64,000 nucleotides of DNA from Fibrobacter sp. UWB13 (GTDB taxonomy: Bacteria > Fibrobacterota > Fibrobacteria > Fibrobacterales > Fibrobacteraceae), in NCBI RefSeq assembly GCF_900177805.1, contig NZ_FXAX01000001.1:1116001-1180000 (forward strand). Reading direction: 5' to 3'. A program made the translations under genes and the position numbers. How positions within the stretch are numbered: position 1 is the first letter of the stretch; each line of letters begins with the position of its first letter. Below the pieces are notes generated by a model that saw only the letters and a list, made by a program, of their open reading frames with translations, was not told the origin of the DNA and did not search any database. Below are positions 41,498 to 50,211 of the stretch, one piece after another.

Positions 41498-42405
41498 ACA
41501 CCCTCCATCTGATTGAGAGCGGCGCCAACAGCACCAACACAGCAAATCATGTCAACGGGGTTCACGCTTTCGTCACACGGAAGCTGAGACAAGCCAGTCA
41601 TCAACGATACCTGGTAATCGCCAAGTTTACTCGTAAGCGCATTCACAAACTGCTCGTTCGAAGCCATCTCACCGCAAAGGCGCACATCAGTCACACCATT
41701 GACGGCATTCTCCGTCTGGACAAGTTTCATCTGTTCAACAATCTCGTTCGCAAGAATCGGATAAGCCACGTCTTCGGTCTTACCGACCATCGAAAGCGTC
41801 GAGACGCAACGCAAAGCGAGAAGTTCATCGCGGCGCATCCAGGCAAGCGTCACGCCAGCGAAGTCCGCCTTCACCACGCAAACAGCATCCTTGATCTTTT
41901 CGCCAACATCCATCACGTTCATGAGCGAAAGCACATCGACTTCCATGGACTTCGGAGAAAGAATGCGGGAACGGAAACCCTTACGCAGAGCTTCGACCCA
42001 TTCCTTGCGGACCGCCATGATCAGTTCGTTATACCCAAAGGAATCATCGCCACTCAATGTAGTCGAGTCCACGATGTAGGCACTCACATCGGCATTGGTA
42101 AACAGTTCCATATACCATTTCAAGTACTGGTCCTTGTTGGCGACAGCCTCTGGCGGTACGTAGACCTTACGGATAATCGACATCGTTGCAGGCATCGTGA
42201 CAGAAGTCGCCTCGATATCTTTAATCTGGTTTTCGTCCACCCACTGCTGGAGAGTGCTTTCAAAAAGGAAAATATCGTAAATAGGGTTCGTTTCCGTCGG
42301 AAGGACAGCCACCTTGACAACCTTCTTTGCAGAAGAATCCACAAGGGCGACCTTCATGGAAGTATCCCCTACCTCAACACCTAGATATAACTTCGTTTCA
42401 CTCAT
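41494..42405 (-). CDS. PilM-like actin-fold protein
   Basis: A 303-residue cytoplasmic protein. The start KLYLGVEVGDTSMKVALVDS matches the phosphate-1 loop of PilM/FtsA-type ATPases. VCVVKADFAGVTLAWMRRDE and VRLCGEMASNEQFV correspond to the second nucleotide loop and the adenosine block. PilM forms a ring under the inner-membrane pilus platform and links the PilB ATPase to PilN and PilO. It is followed by a coupled PilN/O-like gene. A PilB/GspE ATPase lies 4.3 kb away. A full pilus operon is not present. Confidence 0.75.
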   Translation of the reverse strand: MSETKLYLGVEVGDTSMKVALVDSSAKKVVKVAVLPTETNPIYDIFLFESTLQQWVDENQIKDIEATSVTMPATMSIIRKVYVPPEAVANKDQYLKWYMELFTNADVSAYIVDSTTLSGDDSFGYNELIMAVRKEWVEALRKGFRSRILSPKSMEVDVLSLMNVMDVGEKIKDAVCVVKADFAGVTLAWMRRDELLALRCVSTLSMVGKTEDVAYPILANEIVEQMKLVQTENAVNGVTDVRLCGEMASNEQFVNALTSKLGDYQVSLMTGLSQLPCDESVNPVDMICCVGAVGAALNQMEGV

Positions 42406-42438
42406 AAATATGCTTATGTAAAGTTTTATATCCTAAAA

Positions 42439-42912
42439 CTAATCAAAAATTATCAATTGTATCATGTTTTCAAGCTTTTTCTTTCCAATTCCATGCACTT
42501 TTTTGAGATCTGAAGGGGCTTTGAACGGTCCAGAGGCGTTTCGGCGCTCTATAATCTTCTCCGCGAGCTTGGGTCCCACCCCCTTTATCGCGCACAAGTC
42601 GTCCGCACTCGCCGTATTGATGTTCAGCGGGAACGTGACTTTTTTCTTCGTCTTACGGTGATGCTCGGACAATTTCGGGACGGGATCTGTAAGGGTTATT
42701 ACTTTGTCGGTATCGTTAAACGGGACCGCACTCGTATCTGCATCAGGAACCGCTGCCGAAGATGCTACCGGAGGCGCATTTGCGACAACTATAGCGTCAC
42801 CGACTTCGAACGTTTCGATAGACGGGAGTCCCCACGGGAGGTAGCGGACGGTTAAGCCAATGATAAAGAGGAGGATTGCGAGTTTGAGAATTCTTTTTTC
42901 AGATGCGTTCAT
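42439..42912 (-). CDS. ComEA-like helix-hairpin-helix DNA-binding protein
   Basis: A 157-residue protein with an N-terminal membrane helix at about 8-28 (LKLAILLFIIGLTVRYLPWG). A variable linker (about 30-95) follows. The C-terminal ComEA helix-hairpin-helix pair reads LNINTASADDLCAIKGVGPK and SDLKKVHGIGKKKLENM. ComEA binds incoming DNA at the outer face of the inner membrane during natural transformation. Together with the PilM-like and PilB-like genes nearby this hints at a competence pilus. It overlaps kdsB by 14 bases. Confidence 0.88.
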   Translation of the reverse strand: MNASEKRILKLAILLFIIGLTVRYLPWGLPSIETFEVGDAIVVANAPPVASSAAVPDADTSAVPFNDTDKVITLTDPVPKLSEHHRKTKKKVTFPLNINTASADDLCAIKGVGPKLAEKIIERRNASGPFKAPSDLKKVHGIGKKKLENMIQLIIFD

Positions 42913-43651
42913 TGCCTTTTATAGAGGGTTCATCTAATAAGGGATATAATAAACGATCTACTAATATATTCTCGACGTGGGCTGCGTCCGCAGGGACGTC
43001 CACGGAAATGCTCGGGTAAGCGCTCTGGACAATGCGGATGGGGCGGCGCCCTAAGATTCGCATCTGCTCCAGCGAGCGTTCCAGCTCAATCTTGTTCTGC
43101 GTGAGCGACGCAAACTCATCGCGAGCTTCGCGGGAGTATGCGTAAATGCCCTGGTGCTGGAACCAGCGGTTCGCTTCTGCAGGCGGCACAGACCTTGTAA
43201 AGTCTACAGCCACACCGTCGCGCACGAGCACTTTCACGACGGTCTTGAGTTCAGCTTCTGCAGGGTTCAACGGGCATGCGACCGTCACCCAGCAGTCGGG
43301 GTGTTCCGAGAGGTCTTTCGCGACATCGCGGAGCACGGAAGGTTCAACGAGAGGCTCATCGCCCTGAAGATTCACGACAAGGTCAAGACCAAGCTTTTTG
43401 GCGGCCTCCGCCACGCGGTCGGAACCTGTTGCACATTCGCCAGTCATCACGCAGTCAAAGCCAGCCGCCTGGACGACAGCTTCGATTTCAGGACTGTCCG
43501 TCGCACAGACAATGCGATCAAAGCAATCCGCAAGGAGCGCGCGTTCCATAGTACGGACAATCATCTCCTTGCCGTTGAGCTTCAGGAGAGGTTTCCCCGG
43601 GAATCTGGACGAGCCCATGCGGGCAGGAACGATGCAACTGACCTTGTTCAA
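42899..43651 (-). CDS. kdsB: 3-deoxy-manno-octulosonate cytidylyltransferase (CMP-KDO synthetase)
   Basis: A 250-residue enzyme activating KDO for lipid A-core assembly, so it marks a Gram-negative envelope. The N-terminus CIVPARMGSSRFPGKPL is the nucleotide-binding signature. VVNLQGDEPLVEP (about 90-102) and the YxYS-type HQGIYAYSREARDEF block (about 160-175) match KdsB. Length is normal. Six bases separate it from gatC. Confidence 0.96.
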   Translation of the reverse strand: MNKVSCIVPARMGSSRFPGKPLLKLNGKEMIVRTMERALLADCFDRIVCATDSPEIEAVVQAAGFDCVMTGECATGSDRVAEAAKKLGLDLVVNLQGDEPLVEPSVLRDVAKDLSEHPDCWVTVACPLNPAEAELKTVVKVLVRDGVAVDFTRSVPPAEANRWFQHQGIYAYSREARDEFASLTQNKIELERSLEQMRILGRRPIRIVQSAYPSISVDVPADAAHVENILVDRLLYPLLDEPSIKGNERI

Positions 43652-43657
43652 GGCGAA

Positions 43658-43939
43658 TTACATCACCTTCGGGATGGCGAAGTGGTCGTTTTCGACAGCC
43701 GGAGCGTTAGCAAAAGCCTGTTCGAGCGTAAAGCCCTGCACCGGCACGTCTTCGCGGAGGATGGTAGCGCCGTTTTCGACAGCGGTCATCGGTTCCACGT
43801 TCGAAAGGTCCAAAGCCTTCAATGCTTCGAGATGGTCGAGCATCTTGTCCAAGTGACCCTTGATTGCCGGAATATCTTCTTCTGCAATGCTCAAGCGAGA
43901 CAACTTCGCGAGCTTCAAAACTTCTTCACGTTCAAGCAT
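43658..43939 (-). CDS. gatC: aspartyl/glutamyl-tRNA amidotransferase subunit C
   Basis: A 93-residue small subunit of GatCAB, which turns Glu-tRNA(Gln) and Asp-tRNA(Asn) into the amides. Start taken at the ATG at 43939 (MLEREEVLKLAKLSRLSI), with GAGG 6 bases upstream. The pattern DKMLDHLEALKALDLSNVEPM and REDVPVQG is typical of GatC. gatA and gatB are not in the window, so the subunits are encoded apart. Confidence 0.93.
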   Translation of the reverse strand: MLEREEVLKLAKLSRLSIAEEDIPAIKGHLDKMLDHLEALKALDLSNVEPMTAVENGATILREDVPVQGFTLEQAFANAPAVENDHFAIPKVM

Positions 43940-43979
43940 AAAAAACCTCTTTTTTACAGGATGCAAGATAGAATATTTT

Positions 43980-44010
43980 AGTAGGAAGTAGGAAGTAGAC
44001 TGTAGGAAGT
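43980..44010. repeat. short direct repeats (GTAGGAAGT)
   Basis: The unit GTAGGAAGT or a close variant occurs four times in 30 bases between the gatC start and the uvrD stop. No function is seen. Confidence 0.6.
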
Positions 44011-44034
44011 GGCTGGTAAACAGCGCCGGAGCAG

Positions 44035-46569
44035 CTATCCAATCACTTCCAATGCAGCGTATTTGAGGATAATGGTACGGTTCATGTTCTCACGGTCGAA
44101 ACGCACATCGACGCGGGCGTTATCGCCACTGCCGTAAGCCTTCATAATCACACCCGTTCCATACCTGGAATGGCGAACGCGAGCGCCCTCGTGATACGGA
44201 TTGTCATACTCAATTGTCGGGCCAGACGGAGCAGGCGATTTCACAACCTTCACCGGGTTGCGGTACACGATGTGCTTATCATTCTTCTTGATGGATTGTG
44301 GCACAGGCGCCGGGCGCGAACCAAACGAAGACCCGCCAAAACCGCTACGGGAGCCGCCAAAGCTACCGCCATGGGAGGCGCCGCCAAACGAGCGATTGCC
44401 ATAGGAATTGCCATACGAATTGCCCGAGCCCGAATTGCCATAAGACGGACGAGAACCATAACTCGACGAGCCGTACGATGAGCTAGAACGCGTATTCCCC
44501 ACAAAGCTAGGAACAGACGGGCGCGTATTCAAACATGGCGTAAAGTCAACGACGGAAGGATCCAGTTCTTTGAGGAACCTGGACGGAGCAAACGGTCGAA
44601 TGTTCCCTTGGAAGAACCTGCGTTCCGCATGGTACAGATAAAGTTTTTTTTCAGCACGGGTGCAGCCCACATAGAACAGGCGGCGTTCTTCTTCCATCTG
44701 CTCGTTAATTTCAGCCATCGAGAGCATAGACGTTCCACGCACAAGCGGGAAGATTTCGTCATCGCAACCCGCCAAATGAACCGTATTGAATTCCAAGCCC
44801 TTTGCCATGTGAATCGTCATGAGCGTTACAAGACCCTTCGACGTATCGACCTTCTTATCGCCATCCGTCAAAAGCGAAATATCCTGCAAGAACGCATCGA
44901 GCGTTGCACCCGGATGTTCTTCGTCAAATTCGCGGATAGCGTTAATCATTTCGTCCAAGTTCGCAATTCGTTCGTCGGCAGTGACTTCGTCTTCCTTGCG
45001 CAAGAAGTCCTTATAGCCTGTATCGTTGATGATATGTTCAGCAAGAATCGGGAGCGGATACTCACCAGAAGTCATCATGTTCTTCCAGTTCGTCACAAGG
45101 TCCGTAAACACCTTAAGCTTCGGAGCGCCGCGCCCCGTGCCGTTCGCCTCGGCCAATAAGTTGTCCCAGAACGACCCCTCGCCCGCTTTCACCTTGGCTA
45201 GTACGCCTTCGACTGTCGTCTTGCCGATGGCACGCGGCGGAGTGTTAATCACGCGCAAGTAGGCTGCATCGTCTTTTTCGTTGGCGAGCACGCGCAAGTA
45301 GGCAAGCACATCCTTGATTTCCTTGCGGTCCCAGAATCTTGTACCGCCAAAAATCACCGACGGGATGCGCAAATCGTTGAGCGCCTTTTCAAGCACGCGG
45401 GACTGCGCGTTCGTGCGGTAGAAAATTGCAGTCTTGGCATAAAAATCAGGACCCGCCTGCGCCACCGTCTTTGCAATGTTCGATGCTTCGGCACGGTCAT
45501 CTTCAAAATAGCGCACGTGAATGAGTTCGCCCGCTTCTTCCTTGGAGAACACGTTTTTCTGCATTTCTTGCGGGCGGACGTTATGCGCAATCACGGAACC
45601 CGCGCCTTTAACGATGTTTGCGGTCGAGCGGTAATTGCGTTCGAGCTTAACAATCGTCACCGGAGCAAAATCGCGGTGGAAGTTACGGATAATCTTGATA
45701 TTTGCGCCACGCCAACCGTAAATACTCTGGTCGTCATCGCCCACCACCGTCACGTTTTTCGTATTCTTGTCGATGAGCAACTTCAAAAGTTCATACTGGA
45801 CGTCGTTCGTATCCTGGTATTCATCCACGACAACGTACTGGAAACGTTCTCTCAGCTGTTCCGCCAAATTCGGGACCATCTGCAACATGCGAACCGTATT
45901 GAACAGCAAGTCATCGAAGTCCATCGCATTCGATTCCGCAAGCTTTTTCTGATAAGCGGCGTAATAGCGCGCCTTACGTTCTTCGTCGGCAAATTCAGCG
46001 TTCAAAGCCGCCACATCCGGAGTCTGCAAGACAGCATTATTGTTCTTGTACAAAACTGTATTCTTGAAACGGGAAATCGCGCTGTGGACCTTCTTCAGTT
46101 CATTCACGTCATAATCATCGCCAAGATCGTCCTTCAAGATTTCCTTGAGGATGCGCTTCTGGTCATCGTCATCGTAAATGGAAAAGTTTGCATCAAACCA
46201 CTTGCCGCCAAGAGCCTTGATTACGGATTCCTTGGCCAAGCAGAGTTTCAAAAGCTTAAGGCAAACGGAGTGGAACGTGCCCATCCACGTGAACGGCTTA
46301 CGGCAATTCAAAAGCTTCTGGATACGGTCCTTCATTTCGCGGGCGGCCTTGTTCGTAAAAGTCACCGCCAAAACGCGATTAGAATCAATCTTGTGGTACG
46401 AAACCAGATGAGCAATCTTGTAAGTAATGCAACGCGTCTTTCCAGAACCTGCACCGGCAAGAATCAACATCGGGCCGTTGATTTTCTTTGCGGCAGCGGC
46501 CTGTTCCGGGTTCAACTCTTTATCTAAAACACTATCATCAACAACATTGCATTCTACGAAATCGTCCAT
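44035..46569 (-). CDS. uvrD: UvrD/PcrA-like DNA helicase with Gly/Ser/Tyr-rich insertion
   Basis: An 844-residue SF1A helicase for repair and replication. NPEQAAAAKKI is the Q motif, LILAGAGSGKTRCITYK the Walker A, VVDEYQDTNDVQY the Walker B, and GDDDQSIYGWRGA motif III. LVTLMTIHMAKGLEF and RRLFYVGCTRA are motifs V and VI. At about 690-752 lies a 60-residue stretch of Gly, Ser, Tyr, Phe and Arg (repeated SYG, GGS and GSR), with no homology to the helicase core. The C-terminal PcrA Tudor-like domain follows (GARVRHSRYGTGVIMKAYG), which in PcrA binds RNA polymerase. The insertion looks disordered and is unusual. Confidence 0.94.
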   Translation of the reverse strand: MDDFVECNVVDDSVLDKELNPEQAAAAKKINGPMLILAGAGSGKTRCITYKIAHLVSYHKIDSNRVLAVTFTNKAAREMKDRIQKLLNCRKPFTWMGTFHSVCLKLLKLCLAKESVIKALGGKWFDANFSIYDDDDQKRILKEILKDDLGDDYDVNELKKVHSAISRFKNTVLYKNNNAVLQTPDVAALNAEFADEERKARYYAAYQKKLAESNAMDFDDLLFNTVRMLQMVPNLAEQLRERFQYVVVDEYQDTNDVQYELLKLLIDKNTKNVTVVGDDDQSIYGWRGANIKIIRNFHRDFAPVTIVKLERNYRSTANIVKGAGSVIAHNVRPQEMQKNVFSKEEAGELIHVRYFEDDRAEASNIAKTVAQAGPDFYAKTAIFYRTNAQSRVLEKALNDLRIPSVIFGGTRFWDRKEIKDVLAYLRVLANEKDDAAYLRVINTPPRAIGKTTVEGVLAKVKAGEGSFWDNLLAEANGTGRGAPKLKVFTDLVTNWKNMMTSGEYPLPILAEHIINDTGYKDFLRKEDEVTADERIANLDEMINAIREFDEEHPGATLDAFLQDISLLTDGDKKVDTSKGLVTLMTIHMAKGLEFNTVHLAGCDDEIFPLVRGTSMLSMAEINEQMEEERRLFYVGCTRAEKKLYLYHAERRFFQGNIRPFAPSRFLKELDPSVVDFTPCLNTRPSVPSFVGNTRSSSSYGSSSYGSRPSYGNSGSGNSYGNSYGNRSFGGASHGGSFGGSRSGFGGSSFGSRPAPVPQSIKKNDKHIVYRNPVKVVKSPAPSGPTIEYDNPYHEGARVRHSRYGTGVIMKAYGSGDNARVDVRFDRENMNRTIILKYAALEVIG

Positions 46570-46662
46570 CTAGCACTCCTAGTCGATATACAGATGTGCA
46601 ATATAGTAATTTGGTTATTGGTCAATGGTCATTAGTTATTTGTTTAGACTCTTACAAAAATA

Positions 46663-46736
46663 GGAGATCCCCGCTCGTCCCCGTCATCCCCGTCAAGCGA
46701 GGACAGGCGCGAGGACAGGTAGGCGGGGATGACAAG
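46663..46736. repeat. hairpin repeat with ATGACA end, upstream of uvrD
   Basis: ATCCCCGC and GCGGGGAT close a long imperfect hairpin whose interior carries two GAGGACAGG copies. It ends in GGGGATGACAAG. It lies in the 196-base gap between uvrD and the PilB-like gene. Confidence 0.75.
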
Positions 46737-46765
46737 ATTAATAGTCCGAGGTGACAAGCGTCGAA

Positions 46766-48691
46766 TTAATCGTCGGCGGTGGACGCGCCGATGGCTTGTT
46801 CCAAAGTGGTCTGACCCTGGAGCGCCTTGTTGATGCCGTCCATACGGAGCGTAATCATTTCGCAAGACTTAATAGCCTCGCGCTTGATTTCGTCACCGGA
46901 AGCGCGCTTAATCACGAGGTTACGCACAGCTTCGTTCGGCACGAGGAACTCGTAAATACCGCAACGACCCTTGAAGCCCGAACCATCGCACTTTTCGCAA
47001 CCGCGGCCATGATAGAACTGCATGTCCGGAGAAAGGTGGAGTTCATCGCGGAGTTCCTGAGAAATCTCGACCGGTTCCTTACAGTTCTTGCAAATGCGGC
47101 GCACAAGTCGCTGAGCCAACACACCCTTAATAGCTGTAGACACAAGGAACGGTTCCAATCCCATTTCGAGCAAACGAGGGAAAGCACCGGCAGCGTCGTT
47201 TGTATGGAGCGTACTGAAGACCAAGTGACCCGTCAAAGCAGCTTCGATAGCCATCGTCGAGGTTTCTTGGTCACGCATTTCACCGATCATGATCACGTCC
47301 GGGTCCTGACGGAGCAAGGCACGAATGCCCGCCGCAAAGGTAAAGCCTGCGGCATTGTTGATCTGACCTTGGTTCACACCGTCAATATTCAATTCCACCG
47401 GGTCTTCCATCGTCGAGATGTTGATCGTGGAATCCAAAATTTCTCGAATAGAAGCGTAAAGCGTCGTAGACTTACCGGAACCCGTCGGACCGGTAACGAG
47501 CACAATGCCGTTCGGGGCATTAATCGCATCGATAAACTGCTTGAGCACGCGGGCATCAAAGCCCATTTCCTTAAGCGGGAACTGACCCGAATTCGGGTCC
47601 AAAATACGCATAACGATCTTTTCGCAAACACCGCGCTTACGTAAAGAAATCGGGAACGAGCTCACACGAAGGTCAACTTCGGATCCCTTGTAACGCACCG
47701 TGAAACGTCCGTCCAACGGCTTACGCTTTTCAGCAATGTCCATCTTGGACAAGAGCTTGATACGCGAAAGAATCTGTGGCATCAAACGTGCCGGAATCGG
47801 AGACATCACCTGCAAGTCACCGTCAATACGGTAGCGCAACTTGAGGAACGTCTCTTGCGGTTCAAGGTGAATATCGGAAGCGTGACGGGCAATAGCTTCG
47901 TGAATCAAGGTCGTCACGATCTTCACGACCTGGCGGCCTTCTTCGTCAGTCAGTTCCGGTTCATCGCTATTGCCACTTCCACGTTCGACCGTTTCAAGTT
48001 CATCCTCGTTAGAACCTCCAATAAGTTCTGCAAGGGATTCTTCGGCAGGGCCATGGCCCGCAAAGAGGATATCGATAGTCTTCTTGATGTCCTGTTCAGA
48101 CGCCATGACCACATCGACATTGCGCTTGACCTTAAACTTGATAGAGTCCCTGAGACGCACGTTCGTCGGGTCCGCCATAGCGACCACGAGAGCCTGGCGA
48201 GCATCTTTCGACACGTAAAGCGGAACAATCTTGTTCGCCTTGCACTGTTCTTCGGGGATAAACTCATAAACCTTTTCATCGAGCTTGATGGAATCGAGCT
48301 TGACGTAAGGCACTTCGAACTGGCAGCAAAGAATGTCCGTGAGCTTTTTCTCGTCGATAAATCCTAAATCGATAAGCACACGGCCAAGGCGCTTGCCGCC
48401 CGACGTTTTTTGCTTTTCAAGAGCTTCGTTCAGTTTTTCCTGAGTAATAAAGCCCTGGTCCAGGAGCATTTCACCGATACGTTTCTTGGTAACGCTCTGC
48501 ATCTGGACACCGAGAATATCGGTCAGCTGTTCCTGCGAGACCATCCCCGCCTTCACAAGAACCTGGGCAAGAGTCAGTTTCTTGCCTTTTTGCGTCCAAA
48601 ACTTAACTTCGTCTTCGGCGTACTTTAACTGGTCTTCGTTAATCAGGTTAACGCGAACCAGCAACTGCCCTAAACTATTTGAATCTTTCAT
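46766..48691 (-). CDS. PilB/GspE-type secretion/pilus ATPase with two MshEN domains
   Basis: A 641-residue hexameric ATPase that powers pilus or pseudopilus assembly. Start at the ATG at 48691, overlapping thiL as ATGA. Two N-terminal MshEN repeats (GQLLVRVNLINEDQLKYA and GEMLLDQGFITQEKLNEAL) normally bind cyclic di-GMP. The core has VTGPTGSGKSTTLYASIREI (Walker A), MIGEMRDQETSTMAIEAALT (Walker B) and FSTLHTNDAAGAFPRLLEMG (His box). A Zn knuckle RICKNCKEP...GCEKCDGSGF is present. No platform PilC or secretin gene is near. Confidence 0.94.
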   Translation of the reverse strand: MKDSNSLGQLLVRVNLINEDQLKYAEDEVKFWTQKGKKLTLAQVLVKAGMVSQEQLTDILGVQMQSVTKKRIGEMLLDQGFITQEKLNEALEKQKTSGGKRLGRVLIDLGFIDEKKLTDILCCQFEVPYVKLDSIKLDEKVYEFIPEEQCKANKIVPLYVSKDARQALVVAMADPTNVRLRDSIKFKVKRNVDVVMASEQDIKKTIDILFAGHGPAEESLAELIGGSNEDELETVERGSGNSDEPELTDEEGRQVVKIVTTLIHEAIARHASDIHLEPQETFLKLRYRIDGDLQVMSPIPARLMPQILSRIKLLSKMDIAEKRKPLDGRFTVRYKGSEVDLRVSSFPISLRKRGVCEKIVMRILDPNSGQFPLKEMGFDARVLKQFIDAINAPNGIVLVTGPTGSGKSTTLYASIREILDSTINISTMEDPVELNIDGVNQGQINNAAGFTFAAGIRALLRQDPDVIMIGEMRDQETSTMAIEAALTGHLVFSTLHTNDAAGAFPRLLEMGLEPFLVSTAIKGVLAQRLVRRICKNCKEPVEISQELRDELHLSPDMQFYHGRGCEKCDGSGFKGRCGIYEFLVPNEAVRNLVIKRASGDEIKREAIKSCEMITLRMDGINKALQGQTTLEQAIGASTADD

Positions 48692-49689
48692 AGATGCGAC
48701 CAAGCCTGAGCATTCAGGAGTGCCTTAACTCCATCTTGCCTTTTCAAATAAACACCACTGCCACAAGATACCAAACCGATATCGTGGATTTCGCCCTTTT
48801 GGGGCACACTTTCTAAATATATACTTTTTGTAAGATTAGAAGTGAACAGAAGTTCGTATTCTTCGCCACCATTTAGTGCAAATTGGAGGGGAGAAAGCCC
48901 AAAATACCCGCACATTTCCAAAACATCGGGGTCAATAGGCAGTTTTTCCTCGTCAATTTCGATAGAAACGCCCGACGAGAGCGCAAGGTGGTTTGTTTCG
49001 GAACTAAGCCCATCGCTAATGTCCATGCAGGCGCCACGCACCCCCTGTTTGATGAGTTGAACCCCCGCATCCTCGCAAATTTTCGGGGCAAGGTGGTATT
49101 CGACGAGCCTCGGGAAGCGTTTAGCCTCCTCGGGATGGTTGATCAAAATCCAGAGTCCGGCATCGGATTTGCCGAGCGTGCCCGCCACAAAAACATGGTC
49201 CCCCGGTTTTGCAGCACTGCGAAGGAGTGTCGTTTCGCCATCGGTTGTGCCGAGGAGTGTTGTCGAAAACATCCCGACATCGCCAGAGACCGTATCTCCG
49301 CCAATCAACGTAATTCCTCTTCTCTCAAAGCCTTGAGCAACCGCTTTTGCGATTCTATTTCGAGTTTCTTCGCTCCAGTTTTTGTTCACGCAAAGTCCGA
49401 ACAGCGCAATCTTGGGTCGACCGCCCATGGAAGACACGTCTGAAACGTTGGACACAATGTGCTTCTCGACCGCCTGTTCCGGACTCGACCAGTCCAGGCG
49501 GAAGTGCGTGTTTTCGACCGAGAGGTCCTTGGTCGCAAGCCAGCCATCAAAGATGGCACAGTCATCCCCCGCCGACAGCCAACCACGGTGCGTGGGTGGT
49601 TCATTTTTTAAGGGAGCGACCCCATCCAATATTTTACGGACAAACCGAAATTCACCAAGATCAGGGAAATTCATATTTTTCAAGGACAA
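48688..49689 (-). CDS. thiL: thiamine-monophosphate kinase
   Basis: A 333-residue enzyme phosphorylating thiamine monophosphate to thiamine diphosphate. GDDCAIFDGW near the N-terminus is the Mg/ATP site, and VSNVSDVSSMGGRPKIAL the PurM-like core. TLIGGDTVSGD and ACMDISDGLSSE are also typical. NGGEEYELLFT is the conserved C-terminal motif. The linked PilB-like gene overlaps by 4 bases. The divergent upstream gene starts 49 bases away. Confidence 0.94.
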   Translation of the reverse strand: MSLKNMNFPDLGEFRFVRKILDGVAPLKNEPPTHRGWLSAGDDCAIFDGWLATKDLSVENTHFRLDWSSPEQAVEKHIVSNVSDVSSMGGRPKIALFGLCVNKNWSEETRNRIAKAVAQGFERRGITLIGGDTVSGDVGMFSTTLLGTTDGETTLLRSAAKPGDHVFVAGTLGKSDAGLWILINHPEEAKRFPRLVEYHLAPKICEDAGVQLIKQGVRGACMDISDGLSSETNHLALSSGVSIEIDEEKLPIDPDVLEMCGYFGLSPLQFALNGGEEYELLFTSNLTKSIYLESVPQKGEIHDIGLVSCGSGVYLKRQDGVKALLNAQAWSHL

Positions 49690-49738
49690 TTCAAATTTTC
49701 TCCCAATAATTTAACAATAAACTTTCTATACTTTAGGC

Positions 49739-50194
49739 GTGGGACATATATTTTTTATAACGCCATCATCGCCAGGCAGCCTCGATAAGCTGAACCAGTG
49801 GACCTTCCGCTGGCTTTTAGAACATGGTAACATGGCGGAAGATTCCACCCTCTATACTTGCAATTCCATCGAAAGTGCTCAGAGCCTTTTGGAATCAGCC
49901 CTCATCATCGGTCAGTCGCCATCGCTCATTATCTTTGACCATGCCGACCACGCTACCGAGAAGAACTTGGCTTTTAGCAAGGAACTCCACAACGGCATTC
50001 CCGAATCGTGGATTATCGAAATCATCCCGGACGACATGCCGCTCCCAGAAGATTCGAGCGACAACGGAACGTTCTGGATCAGACGCCCCATCAACGAAGA
50101 CGAATGGTGCGCTACGCTCGAAAATGTGCTGCACAAGAACGGCTGCCCGCAGTGGGCAAAGTGGACTCAGCACAAGAGCTACAGAGGATTTTAA
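49739..50194 (+). CDS. pseudo-receiver-like protein, unknown role
   Basis: A 151-residue protein with GTG start at 49739 (no clear ribosome site; other starts are not better). The pattern SLIIFDHADHATEKNLAFSK then WIIEIIPDD and FWIRRPINEDEW resembles a CheY-like receiver: alternating strands and helices, then a Lys/Arg-Pro block near the end. A clear phospho-acceptor acidic triad is not seen, so it is likely a degenerate receiver if it is one at all. It is followed 17 bases later by the glycosidase-like gene, hence probably one operon. Confidence 0.55.
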   Translation: MGHIFFITPSSPGSLDKLNQWTFRWLLEHGNMAEDSTLYTCNSIESAQSLLESALIIGQSPSLIIFDHADHATEKNLAFSKELHNGIPESWIIEIIPDDMPLPEDSSDNGTFWIRRPINEDEWCATLENVLHKNGCPQWAKWTQHKSYRGF

Positions 50195-50211
50195 AACAGA
50201 GGTTTTTAACC

